Position numbers and translations under genes: made by a program. Positions 1 to 11,164 of a stretch of 64,000 nucleotides of DNA are shown here, piece after piece. This DNA comes from Schistocerca nitens. Taxonomy: Eukaryota > Arthropoda > Insecta > Orthoptera > Acrididae. Under the pieces are notes generated by a model, which worked only from the letters and a program-made list of their open reading frames with translations, did not search any database and had not been told where the DNA came from. The stretch covers positions 534,585,383 through 534,649,382 of the forward strand of contig NC_064621.1 in assembly GCF_023898315.1 (NCBI RefSeq), in the 5' to 3' direction. How positions within the stretch are numbered: the stretch's first letter is position 1; each line of letters begins with the position of its first letter.

Positions 1-1525
1 TTAATTTTCCCGTATAATTCATAAGAGTATTTTTTATTCTTATTCAGAATGGTGAAAAACCTTTACTAAGATATGTCTATTTCAATGATATTATCTGCTT
101 AAATGACATCATATGCATATATCGCAATCGTCAGTGTATTTACAGACAATGGGAGATCATTTTCATTCTGTAATAGTTACACTTCAATTGATTTAAAAAT
201 ATAAATACATGCATTGGTTACAAATCAACTAAAAATTAAGTAATTTGCATATTTTTATTAAAAGTAAATAAATAACAATAATTATGACAGCTCCAGGCTG
301 ACACACACACCTAATTACTGCCAGAAGACAAGATAATGTGCCCTACTGTCAGTAATGGGTCTGGTTCTCAGAAAACAAGACATTTTACACAAGCTGGCAA
401 GCACAACATACATAATTTACATACCCACTTCAGGATCATTGTTTGAATGCCACACTAATACTGATAATACATTAATAAAATCTGAAGATATACAACATGA
501 TGGCTGTAATATTTATTTCCAGCATAAACAGTGTGGTCCTTACTGGTTCTAATGATTTTTTAGTTTAGATTCTATTAATTCCTCAGAAATGTAACTGTGA
601 TCAAAACTATTTCTTCCCCATATCAAATTTCACTAACATTTCCATCAAAAAAGGTGTAAAATAGTTTGCAATTACTCCCTATGTGGACCATTTGAATGCC
701 ACACATTTTTTGAACTTCATACCAGCCTAAAAGAAGTACAGAAGCTGATTTATACTCACAACATATCGTCCTTGGCAAATATTATATACATATCACAGCT
801 GCAAAGTGTTATCCTACAGATTCCTTTTCTACCTTCTTCATTAACTTATCAACAACAACTGTAGTTTACACACAGTCAAAATAAGCTTCAATTCGTCCAT
901 ATTATTAGACAATAACTTTCATTACAAAAGATTTTACAACGGTCTCTTCTCAGCATATACAATGATCCTGAAGCAACAATGAGCTTATTAAAAACAACTA
1001 TACACTTAAAATTTTATTTGTCTCAGCAAGAATAAGACCATCTGCTATTGACTCCACACAGTAATTCTTTGCAGATGAACTGTGAAATAACTACAAGTCT
1101 CAACAAAATTTTCAACATTTACACATAAATAACACCAGTAACTAGAAAGCTACAAGAAAAGCTACAAAAAGCTTATACAAAGCAGCATATTTGATACACA
1201 AATTCCAACATTAGTGGAGTATTATAATTAAAGAAGCTGCCCAACACCACAAACTTTTTCCAAATTTTGAAATAATATGTATCTTGGACTGCACCAAATA
1301 GTACGTCTATGAGGAGCATAAATTATGTATACATGTTTCTGAGCCTAGTTACACATTCAGAAATGTTGGAATTTAATGAGCAAAAAAATCAGTGGCATAC
1401 TCAATAACACAAAACAAGAAAGAAGCCATCACCACCAGCAGCAGCAAAACAACAACTTGCAGCCTGCTCTTCCATCAACTAAAAACGTACACACATAAAT
1501 ATCTGTGCCACCTTATCATGTTCCA
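1..1525 (-). other. Unassigned rdgA intron or 3' UTR
   Basis: No coding region, tRNA or recognisable transposon was seen. The sequence is AT-rich. On the minus strand it would be intron toward the ankyrin exons, or 3' UTR if the alternative stop at 1526 is used. I saw no ankyrin-like coding segment on the minus strand. Confidence 0.6.
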
Positions 1526-1550
1526 TTAAGTTGGGTGGCACATACTGTAC

Positions 1551-1793
1551 CTAAGATAATTAACATTCCCCCCTGGTGATGAAAGACTCATATTATATTT
1601 CTCTTCTGGGCTCGTCTTTTTCTGCTTACTAATGATGTCATCTGAATGTGAACGAGGTACTCTTCCACCTGCTAGCTCTTCATTAAGCATTTCTTCACTA
1701 GGCCCTCTCCAACTGGGCGACTCATCATCATCACGCGAGCCCCCAGTTCCGTATGAACGTTCGAACTTTCCGTCATCTTCCCGAGATCCATCA
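1551..1793 (-). CDS. rdgA: rdgA exon i: acidic linker before ankyrin repeats
   Basis: The AG before 1793 joins exon h in frame (TPEL-S-DGSREDDGKFERS). The frame stays open through an Asp/Glu/Ser-rich, probably disordered linker (SRDDDESPSWRG, RSHSDDIISKQKKTSPEEKY). A good donor (AG then GTACAGTA) lies after 1551, in the same phase as the previous junction. I favour splicing there to ankyrin exons beyond the window. If the donor is skipped, the frame stops with TAA at 1526-1528 after LRYSMCHPT, which would give a short isoform without ankyrin repeats. Confidence 0.82.
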
Positions 1794-2580
1794 CTGTTGA
1801 TTGTAAATATAGGAAGGGGACTACATCAAGAAAAACAAGAAAGCAGAGAAGAGAAGGGCAAAGTGCATCTCAATAGTCTTAAAGTTATCTACAAAGTGCT
1901 GTTCTATTTCTGTAGAACTTTTATTGTAACTATAATATAGGTTGGTGCAATATTTTCTTTACTATCTTATATTGTGATGTATTGTGAATAACAGAGAGTA
2001 CTACTGTTTCATTGAAAGAGAATAGTGAAAGAATTTGTCAGTATAGAGTTGTGTCAGAAGACGTACTGGACAGAATCCAAATATTTGCCACACATTGGTA
2101 ATATTCACATAGAAATATTAACCAAAACACTAGTAGTACTTGGAATGAAACCTTCACTTACAAAATTTGGAAAGCAAATTCATGTGTCACATAAGTTCCT
2201 GCTCGAGTATAATGTGGTAAATGTTTGGATTTCTTGTTAAATTTATTTTAATGTAAACTAGTTTAGATCTGAAATGAGTTTAAATTAAAGATTTATTAGT
2301 TTCAAAATCTACAGAGTGAGTAAGACATAAGAATTCATATTGGCTTTCATGACCAGACAGAATAGCTTTGCAAGCATCTACTAGTGAAAGTATTCAAGTA
2401 AGAGTATAGTAGTATATTTTAATCTGTATTGGTTTCCAAAGTAGAAGTAAAATTTAAGTAATGTGATTTCTACTTCATCATTTTATTTCTAAACAATCTC
2501 TCTAAAATGATGCAACTTGCAAATATTAAAAACAGTGCATTTCCTCCTTTTAATCTGCTAGCCCAAAGATATATACTTAC

Positions 2581-2812
2581 CTCAACTCTGGTGTGGTTTC
2601 TCCTCCTGCCCCTTCTATTCTGAGGACATTGTTTGCTATCGGTTTGTGTTCATTTGCGTTGGGTGAAGATAATACTGTTTCATCTTCTGGAGTTGGAGGC
2701 ACTGTTGCAGTTTCAGTATCAAGAACATAAAGATTTTCTGTTGCTATGTCAACAACATAATGGAGATGTTCCTGTGCCCGGTCCACACGGAAAAACCTCT
2801 CTGCAGTGCAGG
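2581..2812 (-). CDS. rdgA: rdgA exon h: RAQEHLHY segment
   Basis: This 232-nt exon splices from exon g to give [37 protein letters not shown] and a Thr/Pro/Glu-rich stretch, ending after two bases of a Ser codon at GTAAGT. The acceptor is the AG at 2813-2814 (TTCCAG). DRAQEHLHY is highly diagnostic of rdgA and DGK zeta/iota. The TPEDE and polar tail begins the variable linker before the ankyrin repeats. Confidence 0.95.
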
Positions 2813-2984
2813 CTGGAACAGTCAACATCAGAAGTTTAAGATGCTGAACAGTCTAATAGAAAAGAAAATCAATGACTCAATATGAATCCTACAAGATCAC
2901 TAAGACTTGTTTGCTGCAGCTAAGAAATATCTTCTTACAAAATTGGATCTAACTATTGTAGCACCAATTTTTAAAAAAGGACAT

Positions 2985-3535
2985 ATTGCAATGTTTACAT
3001 TCAAATGTGAACATTTTAGGTTAGGCCCTACCATGAATGTTATTGACATTGAATGAAACAACAAATTTCCTGTTACCAGTCATTGTTTATTTATATCTAC
3101 AATGCTTTTTTAAGGTTTAAACCGCCATCATCAGGTGGATTTACATGTGTTAGCGTGATGTGAGTGTTGTGTTATGACTCTGGTGTAACCTGTGACACTG
3201 TCTAGTGGAAAAACAAACACACTACTTCAGAACATGGTTTTGGGGAGGTTTTTGACTAAAAACTACACATATATCCAAATGTGAAAATAAAACAACTAAA
3301 ATAGAATATCTCCAGTGGTCACAAGCTCCTTTCTCTGTTGTAATACATCACATGTAAACTGTCATGCTTTGTAAACAAGGATTGTGAGAAAGAGCTAAGT
3401 TTAGGATATGCTATAGATGTGGGGTCATTAAACTCACATCTGTTACTTGTTATAGCCAAGTAAATGATGAAGTAACACAGTCATACTAAGTTAAAGATAT
3501 GAAGATATATATATACTCTTAATACCACTGTTCTA

Positions 3536-3536
<1 letters not shown>
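2985..3536. repeat. Dispersed repeat, possibly a Penelope-like terminal region
   Basis: A segment near 3013 (ACATTTTAGGTTAGG) is nearly repeated at about 10542, at the upstream edge of the Penelope-like remnant. On the minus strand, CTGATGATGGCGG is followed by GTTTAAAC near 3134-3110, the CTGATGA...A-rich arrangement found in other repeats of this window. No protein is encoded. The link to Penelope-like elements rests on these short similarities only. Confidence 0.4.

Positions 3537-3576
<40 letters not shown>
3537..3576. repeat. Poly-A tract, 40 A
   Basis: An uninterrupted run of about 40 A is followed by a T run. It could be the tail of a plus-strand retroposed sequence ending here, or a simple repeat. 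Confidence 0.85.
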
Positions 3577-3578
<2 letters not shown>

Positions 3579-3908
3579 TTTTTTCTATTTCTGATAAAAA
3601 ATATTGTGATCCTAGTTGTATTTTGAGTGCTGAATTGAAAACTGTTTTTGGTTTTTTTCTGTCAGGGATAGTTTATGAGTAATCGCAATTTTATTTCTCT
3701 TTTCACTTTCTGATATAGTGCAGCAAACGTGAGGTGAAATTCGACAAACAAATGCACATCTTTATGATGTTATAAGTTCATCACATTAATGGAGGGTGGG
3801 ATCTAACATATAACACAGTAACCTTTGTGTATACACTTTGAAGCATTTATTTGACATGAGAAATTACAGAAAATTGACAAACAATGAGCCACTGCCTTGT
3901 AATGCACA

Positions 3909-5551
3909 TCACTTTTTTCTCTTGTATTGTGAATCTTTCTTTTCTCGAATGATATTCCAGCAATAATCTGCTAACATAGAAGGTACCCCCTTCCCTTCAT
4001 AGCACCTTTCTATGATAGAAATGTCTTTATGGAATCTTTCCCCATGTTCATCCGATACGTCACTACAACTCTCTGTGAACTAGTCCAGATGAGAGTCCAT
4101 CATATGTACCTTCAAACACCCCAAATCCTGATATGCTTTGATCATATCCTTCACCATTGCTTTGTAGTTAGTAGCTCTTCTTCTTCTGAGGAAGTTTTCC
4201 GACACCATTTTGAAACAGTCCCATGCGGTTTTTTCTTTATTAGTTAAACATGCTTCAAAATTTGCATCTTTCTGCAGCTCCCTGATTTGTGGGCCCACAA
4301 ATACACCTTCCTTTATTTTTGCAGCTGAAAGACGGGGGAATTTGGTAGCTAGGTATGCAAACCCACAGCCTGTTGGATCCATGGCCTTCACGAATTGTTT
4401 CATCAGGCCAAGTTTGATGTGAATCGGTGAAAGTAGTATATATTCAGAGCTACCAGACTTTCACGTTGTACATTCTTTTCGCCAACTTTCCATCTTCGCC
4501 TAGGCCATTTCTTTTTCACGTAGTGAGAATTTCTGTCTCGACTATCCCACTTGCAAAGAAAACAGGCATACTTTGTGTAGCCTTGTTGCATTCCCAGTAC
4601 CATAGCAATTACCTTGAAATCTGCACATATTTTCCATTTGTGTTAATTGTATTTTAATGAATTTAGCATCCTTTGTACGAATTCGTAATTCTCTTTTGTC
4701 AAACTAGCGTAAGCTACTGGAACAGAGGGTATTTTATTTCCGTTATGGAGCAAAACACCCTTCAGACTTGTTTTCGATGCATCTATGAAAAGTCTCCACT
4801 CCTGTGAAATATAAGTGAAGTTCAGCACTTCCATCAGGCCAGCAACGCCATTGCAAAATGTCAGTGCTTTGTCAGTTGAAAAATAAGAAATAAAGGCATG
4901 TTCTCTGTGCCTGAACACACCGACTTTAGTACTTTGGTGCAGTAGATTATACTCTTGTAATCTTGAACCAAGCAGCTGCACCTTTTGTTTACTTAGTCCT
5001 AGATCACGTACTAAATCATTTAAATCTGCCTGTGTTAACAAATGTGGCGATGACTCACTTGTGTAGTGATATAAAGAATCATCATCTGTGATTTCTTCAG
5101 TACTACTTATTTCACGGTCACTCGGAATTTGACCTCGAGCTCTTGAAGGTACTGGAAGGTTGTTGGAATGCTGCACTGGCATTCTCACTGAAGGCAGATC
5201 TGTGTAAACAATGTGCCTCTTCGACATTTTGTTTGTAAAACCCTGAATTTTTGTTAGACAGAAATAACAATCAGTAACATGGTCCTTAGGCTCCCTCCAC
5301 ACCATGGGAACAGCACACAACGCCACATTCTCTTTGCCTTTCCACCACTGAATTAGTTTGCAGTAACATGTAGCACAACAGAAATGTGGTGTCCATTCTT
5401 TATCTTGGTCTCCTACCTCTACTCCAAAGTAATGTTTGTATGCTTTCTTTATGACTGAAGAAATTTTCTTCCTATTTCTGGCAAAAGTGAACTTCCCACA
5501 GATGTAGCAGAAGTCGTCCAGCTTATATCGACATCCATGATGACGTGACAT
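3909..5551 (-). pseudogene. Uncharacterised multicopy invertebrate gene family, nearly intact copy
   Basis: The proposed start is MSRHHGCRYKLDDFCYICGK (ATG at 5549-5551). The frame runs through WREPKDHVTDCYFC, DLVRDLGLSKQKVQLLGSRL, FIDASKTSLKGVLLHNGN and ends at LKYN near 4640. It continues in shifted frames with GYTKYACFLCKWDSR, ...IHIKLGLMKQFVKAM, PRLSAAKIKEGVFVGPQIRE, DSHLD-stop-FTESC and SDEHGERFHKDI. The stop is TGA at 3909-3911. I count two frameshifts (near 4640 and 4440) and one in-frame stop (about 4086), so the copy is fairly young. Cys pairs (CYIC, CATCYC, CYFC, CFLC) suggest zinc binding. I recognise this as a family seen in many copies in cnidarian, aphid and other invertebrate genomes, usually left unnamed; it is probably transposon-borne, but I cannot assign a superfamily. 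The 5552-5840 stretch upstream is unassigned. Confidence 0.75.
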
Positions 5552-6340
5552 TTCTGCAAATTTAAAAATACCACTTTGGTAATACACCTGTATTAAATTA
5601 ATAGTAGGGAACTAAAGGAACGCTGATGTGTAAAAACAAGCAGTCGTTTTACCTTCAGCACCAGGCTCAATCAGTTTACACACAGGAACTAAAAAATTCA
5701 ACCGTGCTCGGAAATATGACAGACAGTTACTTGTCAACCAAAACACCCACTCGTTAAGACTGACACAAATTGCGGCTAACACCATTGTTGTAAACAATAT
5801 GCAGCTGCCCCTAGGAGGCGTGAAGGTTTACTGCCGAGGCAGCAACCGACTGTTGCCGTTCGAGTTAGTGAAATGTTTCAGGTGGTCTTAACGACATAGG
5901 TTGGCGGGGGATAACCTAATGATGTCTGATTCTTCCCACCTACTGTTGCACAAGAAATTATCATGTTCTATCACTACTGGATGCGGCAACATACCCGTAT
6001 TTCTCTATAACATCTCTGTGTTTGCCATGAATTGTGAATATAGATTTATATACATATTACATAATAAGTATCCCTGAAAACAATATTTTGTTTACATATT
6101 TGAATTTCCCACGGTAAAATGGTCTAGAAGCACATACTTTAATATCAGAAATAGAACCCATGTCGAACAGTGTAATACAAACAAATACTTGTGATACCAA
6201 GCTGACATGGGGAACAAATTGTTGGTTTTGTTTCGGTGGAACTACTGAGTTTTGTGAATTAGATAATTTATTGTTCAGTTGGAAAATATCGAAATAACTA
6301 AATTAACTCACAACAAATAGAAATGGAGGATGGAGGCAGA
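5552..6340. other. Unassigned intronic sequence
   Basis: AT-rich sequence between the multicopy gene copy and the RNase H LINE. I saw no coding homology. Part may be the 5' flank of the 3909-5551 element. Confidence 0.5.
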
Positions 6341-6349
6341 GAGTAAATA

Positions 6350-7717
6350 ACTAAATTAATTCATGGAAAATATGAGGACGAGGATGGAGCAGAGACAGAG
6401 GGGGGAGGAGGATGGTTGGTTGGTTGGTTGTTTGAGGTTTAGAATGTAGAAATGGGAAAAGGAGACTAACCAGTCCTTTTTTAAAAAAAAAGGGGGGGGG
6501 GGTAAAAACAGAGTAAAAGGGGAAGAAAAGAGGATCTCGGTCAGGGAGGTGAATCGGGAATCTCCAAACACGGCTTACAGTGGGAGACACCCAAACACTC
6601 ACTGCCCTGCCCCAACACCAGAGAGAGATTAAAAACCTTAAAACTGAGAATAAAAACCACTTTCCCGGAGGAAACCAAGAACCAGAGAGACCATCCGGGA
6701 ATTGTCAGCCAACATCAAAGGTAAAGTGTGGGGGAATCTGTACTTAGCATGCAGAGCCAAAAGAATGGGGCATTCAACCAAAATGAGGGCTACTGACTGG
6801 AAGGCTCCACAACCACAAAGTGGGGGTGGTTCATCACGCAAAAGAAAACCATGGGTCAGCCTGGTATGGCCAATGCGGAGACGACACAGTGTGGTCGAGT
6901 CCTTTCAGGAGAGGGGAAAGGAAGAACGCCACGGGCCTGGTGTCACCTTAATCGCTCGAAGTTTATTAGACAGGGGAGTAGCCTCCCAAGAATTGGCCCA
7001 TGACTGTGCGAAGTGGGATTTGATGTGAAGCCGTAAATCCACTGCAGGAGGGGTTACAGAAAACGTGGGGTAAGTGACTGCTCCCCCAGCCAAATGATCA
7101 GCGAGCTCATTACCCGGTATACCTACATGGCCAGGGACCCAAAGGAAGTCAATGGAACAAGCAGCACGGTGAATATCAGCGAGATGGTCATGGATGGCAG
7201 AGACCAAGGGATGGCGCGAAAAACACCAGTCAATAGCAAGAAGGCCACTCATCGAGTCCGTACATAACAAAACGTGGTTGTGTTGGGACTGTTTAATAAA
7301 GGTAAGGGCCTGGGAAATTGCCACCAATTCAGCAGTAAACACCCCACATGTAGGTGGCAGCAGATGATTTTCCGCTCCAACAGAGGACGTGAAGGCATAC
7401 CCAACATGATCAGCAGATTTAGAGCCATCAGTGTAAAAAACAACAGCATTGTCTTCCACAAAGAATAAAGGTTTGGTAGTGGTGAAAGTATCTCCATCAG
7501 TCCTGGTGCAAACTAGATAACGGGGGAAAGGTTTTGCCCCTAGCCGACGGGCCTGACCCTCTTCCCAGGGGGTAGCCATGGAAGGGAAGGCCGAAGGGGC
7601 ACGAGAAGCAGCACTTGAGGAATCAGTTCCAAACAGAGAGATGGCCGCAGAATAACGGCCAGAGTTCTGGACCCGTATGCGTTTCATTTGCATAGCGTCC
7701 GCCCTGATACCACCCAC
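6350..7717 (-). mobile_element. Non-LTR retrotransposon 3' part: RNase H and terminal zinc motif
   Basis: The minus frame 7717-6905 carries an RNase H domain with acidic residues in order: FYTDGSKS (D), FTAELVAISQ (E), LLCTDSMSG (D) and WVPGHVGIPGNELADHLAG (D). After a frameshift near 6900 the frame continues 6841-6638 with PPLCGCGAFQSVALILVECP, the Cys/His-type terminal motif common after RNase H in LINE ORF2, with the His replaced. A GT/T-rich 3' UTR follows to about 6350, with (GGTT)n at 6413-6430. The arrangement fits an RNase H-bearing clade such as I. The reverse transcriptase and ORF1 are absent (5' truncation), and the frameshift makes it inactive. Confidence 0.88.
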
Positions 7718-7719
7718 TC

Positions 7720-8410
7720 CAATCAGGGGCTCTCCTCATGGGCGCCACCCAGCCACAGCAAGGGCCGTCTGGCACGGCGGCCATTGCCGGGAGTTCCGAT
7801 GCTCCAGGATGACGAGCAACCACTCCAAGGCATGCATGAGGAGGTCACAGCTCAGGTATCAGAAGTGTGATCTGTGTGTGTTCAGGGGGCTCAACCAAAA
7901 GGGTACATAGCGACCCCACCACACGGGCTGGCTACCGTGCTGGCTATGCACCCTAGTATCAGACAACGACATGAAAGAAAAGGTGGAATGTACCAGGAGG
8001 GCGCACGTCGGAGACACTAGGTAAGGTGCTCTTCCCCAAATGGCTCACACTACAGAGGAGAAATTTTGTAATGGAGGTCAAACCCCAGAGGGGGACCAAG
8101 GAATTCCAAAAGGAGGAGATGATTATGCAACAAAGCCGAATTGGAAAACCAACAGAGCCAGGAGGATAGCGGGGGCCAACATAAGCAAGGACACCAAGAG
8201 AGGGAGAGGAGAGGGCGAGGGGAAAGGAGCAAGGAGGGGAAAGGAGGGGAAGGGAAAGGAAATGCAGCCCTGGAGAGAAAGAAGGCTGCAATGGCTCGGG
8301 GCCCCGTGCTCGCCACGCACGTATCCACAAAAGAGTTGTGGACCCCCTGGGAGGGGGGGGGGGTGGAGGCTGAGGGGGGGGGAGGCTGATGGGGGGGGGG
8401 GAGGGGCAGG

Positions 8411-8414
<4 letters not shown>
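7720..8414. other. GC-rich, G/A-rich segment, possible LINE 5' remnant
   Basis: This stretch is markedly richer in G and C than its surroundings, with G runs at 8348-8402 and purine-rich imperfect repeats. Open frames here (for example 8040-8489 plus) are low in complexity and resemble no protein. It may be the upstream part of the adjacent LINE, but I found no RT or gag-like motif. Confidence 0.4.

Positions 8415-8471
<57 letters not shown>
8415..8471. repeat. (AG)n microsatellite
   Basis: A perfect dinucleotide tract of about 28 units is preceded by G runs. Confidence 0.97.
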
Positions 8472-8473
<2 letters not shown>

Positions 8474-8779
8474 CAGAAATAGTGGGTGAGGTGAGTAATT
8501 GGTAACTGGAGGAGAGGAAATTTTTCAGAGCAGGGGCTTCTTAAGACAATATTTGTGACATGTTATAACTAAGTGAAGGTTGAAGTAATACACTGGTTAT
8601 GCTTTTAAAATATCCAAATAGATATTCAATTTACACGGTTAGGTGATATACAAAGAGTCAAAACCTGACAGATGTACAAGCTGTTGGTGTGATGGTATAT
8701 TTGTATATGAGCCATTCCCTTGTTGACCTGGGGAATGTCATGATAACATAACTAACTATTTTGTGGTAAATATGAATGA

Positions 8780-8780
<1 letters not shown>

Positions 8781-8828
<48 letters not shown>
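8781..8828. repeat. (TG)n microsatellite
   Basis: A perfect TG tract of 24 units. Confidence 0.97.
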
Positions 8829-8829
<1 letters not shown>

Positions 8830-8879
8830 ACGCACTGCAAATTCAAATTTAGTAAGTAGGCTATTGTGAAAACAGAGAT

Positions 8880-10560
8880 GGCACTATCGTAATTGTTGTC
8901 ATTTAATACGGATTAAGGTTGTTTTCTTTGGTGTTTGTACATCTGGAGTGTTTCAAGGATATCTAGTTTTTTAACCTTTATGTTGGATATGAAGGATAGT
9001 TGTGTTGTTGACATGGTGTTTTGTTTCATGCAGGTGGGTGACTTTTGTTGATGTATGGTGTTTTTTATTTTTTAGTGGTGCCTTGTGTTCTTTGAACCTA
9101 ATCTCAAATGATCTGCCTGTCTTGCCTATCTAGAAAGTTACAGCCCGAACATTCAATTTTGTATGCACCTGCATGGGTAAGTGGACTCTGTGGGTTGCTG
9201 TTGTGAGATAACTTCTTCCCAACCATGATGTGGGTGGTAGAGGATATGTTTATGCCTTTTCGTTTGAAGACATGGGCAATCTGATATGAAATACTACCCA
9301 GAAATGGGATTGTATGGAAGATGCTATATTCTTTTTTTTTTTTTTGTGATGTGACTGCTTTGCCACTATTGGGTGTTTTCAGGTGTCTACAGTGGAGCTG
9401 TTATAGGCATTTGCAATAGTTGTTTGTTTTATTATTCCAATTTCTTGTTCACATTTAACTTCAGAGTGTGGTAGCTGGATTGCTCAGTTGATCATATACC
9501 ATAATGCTCCCATCTTGTGGGCTTTGGAGCTGTGCATGGTAGTATGTGTTGTGGTAGGCTTCACATAAATTTCATGTTGGTTTCTATTATTCTTTATTCT
9601 AATCATAAGATCTACAAAATTTATATTGTCACCTGCTTGGTGTTCGGCTGTGAGCGTTCTATTTTTATGAGAGTTGTTGAATAGCTGGTTCATTATGCCA
9701 TTTATCAAAATGACAGTATCATCTACCTATCTGTAGCAGTGAATGATGTTTTTAAGAGTGTGGTGATTGGCATTCAAAACTTTTTCTTCTAAGTCACTTA
9801 TAAGCATTCCAACTAACAATCCGGAAAGGTCTGAGCCCACTGCAAGGCATCCGTTTGTTTGTAGAGACCATTGCTGAATTTGAAATAGTTGCACCACAGT
9901 ATGAATTCTGACAGGCCCATTATTTCAGTAACATTTGTGGAAGGGATTTTTTTGTGCTTTTGTAGGGTGACATTAATTATATGTAGTGTGGGATCTATTG
10001 GTACAAAGGAATTAGGTTTCATACGTTGTATGACACAAGTATGACTCCTTCAGAAACTTTTATGTTTTTGACATGTTGCATAAATTCTGCTGTTTTTTGA
10101 AGTGTTCTAATACAGTTGAATGTTTACGTTTCTTCGAGAATTTTGAGGAGCTTTTTGTCAAGTTTGAATGTTGGGCTATTCCTACAATTCGCTGCTACCT
10201 GATAGCAGTCTCATTTAATGAATTCAGTAATGGAATCTTATTCTAGTCTACGAAGCATCTTTCTCAACTGTAATTCTGCACTATAAAGTTGTATACTGAA
10301 CATCTGTTTTATACTATAAAGTTCTTTCCAATCATTTTTCACCCACAGCTTTTGCATGCTTGGTTCTTTGTGGTTCTTGCGTTTGTTTTGAGTCAATCTT
10401 GAAATAATTTGGAATGACGTTATTTTTTAGGCAATTTCTATTGAAGTGAATGTGATTTTTTTCTCACTGCAAGTTTTCTAAAGTGTTTTTGTACTTGAAA
10501 ATAGCCTTGGTTGCCTGACTGGGCAGATTAACTTCACATGCAAACATTTTAGGTTAGGTT
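8880..10560 (-). mobile_element. Penelope-like retroelement remnant with RT and GIY-YIG endonuclease
   Basis: On the minus strand, weak N-terminal similarity (NYFKIDSKQTQEPQRTKH, about 10400) is followed by RT sequence. A segment near 9870 (YFKFSNGLYKQTDAL) is typical of Penelope-like RTs. The catalytic block near 9735 reads R-stop-VDDTVILINGIMNQLF, so the Tyr of YVDD is a TAG stop. NFVDLMIRIKNN and YVKPTTTHTTMH follow. Near 9160-9060 a GIY-YIG-like segment (GAYKIECSGC, then SFEIRFKEHKAPLKNKK after a frameshift) gives the endonuclease. Penelope-like elements combine exactly these RT and GIY-YIG domains. Multiple stops and shifts show it is dead. Confidence 0.87.
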
Positions 10561-11012
10561 TTTCTGTGACATGCTCAGCTAGAAACAGTACTTATAAAAC
10601 TTTACAAGAGTAACAGTAAGATGACTGTAAGTGGAGTTTTTAATGTTGACTTTGTATCAAACAATAGCAATTGTAGACAAATAAAAACATCAATGTCTTG
10701 ATTTCACTTACACTCCACTATCTTATTTCAAAAAAAGGTAGATGGCTACACCAAGACTGCTATTGACAATGATATTCTGTATCCCATATATTATAATGAT
10801 GTACAAATACAGGCTGTACCAGATCTTAACTGCCAAACATCAATCATAAAACTCACCAACAGAAAAACACTTCATGAACACACTCAAGTTAGGCTTGCTG
10901 CAATAATAAACACTGAATCCACCAATATGTTTAAAAGTAGTACCAACAAGAACTTTCGAAAGAAGTCTGCCATGAAGACAACGGATATAAAATTAATTAC
11001 ATATTACTCCAC
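10561..11012. other. Unassigned repeat-like sequence
   Basis: No protein domain was recognised. The sequence lies between the Penelope-like remnant and a LINE RT fragment, and may be upstream sequence of that LINE. Confidence 0.4.
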
Positions 11013-11163
11013 CTAGGAATTTTCATTATTGTTATACATTAATGATCTACCAGCATCAGTAAATAACATGGCAAATATAGTAATGCTTGCCGATAATACA
11101 AGTATCTTAATCAAGGGCCTGGAATCCTCAGTGCAGATTACAACTGAAACTGTAACACACCAC
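11013..11163 (+). mobile_element. Jockey/CR1-type LINE RT fragment, left half of a split element
   Basis: The translation reads LYINDLPASVNNMANIVMLA then DNTSILIKGLE. LYINDLP and the xADDTS-like block (here ADNTS) are RT palm motifs of jockey/CR1-type LINEs. The fragment breaks off at 11163 where an RTE LINE begins. The rest of the same kind of protein resumes at 13140. The second catalytic Asp is Asn. Confidence 0.8.
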
Positions 11164-11164
11164 T

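Noticed and set aside
5612-5797. Small minus-strand frame upstream of the multicopy gene
   Set aside because: No similarity and no continuation into the MSRHHGC start; probably chance.
8040-8489. 149-residue plus-strand open frame
   Set aside because: Gly/Arg/Glu-rich translation of G runs and the (AG)n tract; no domain, low complexity.
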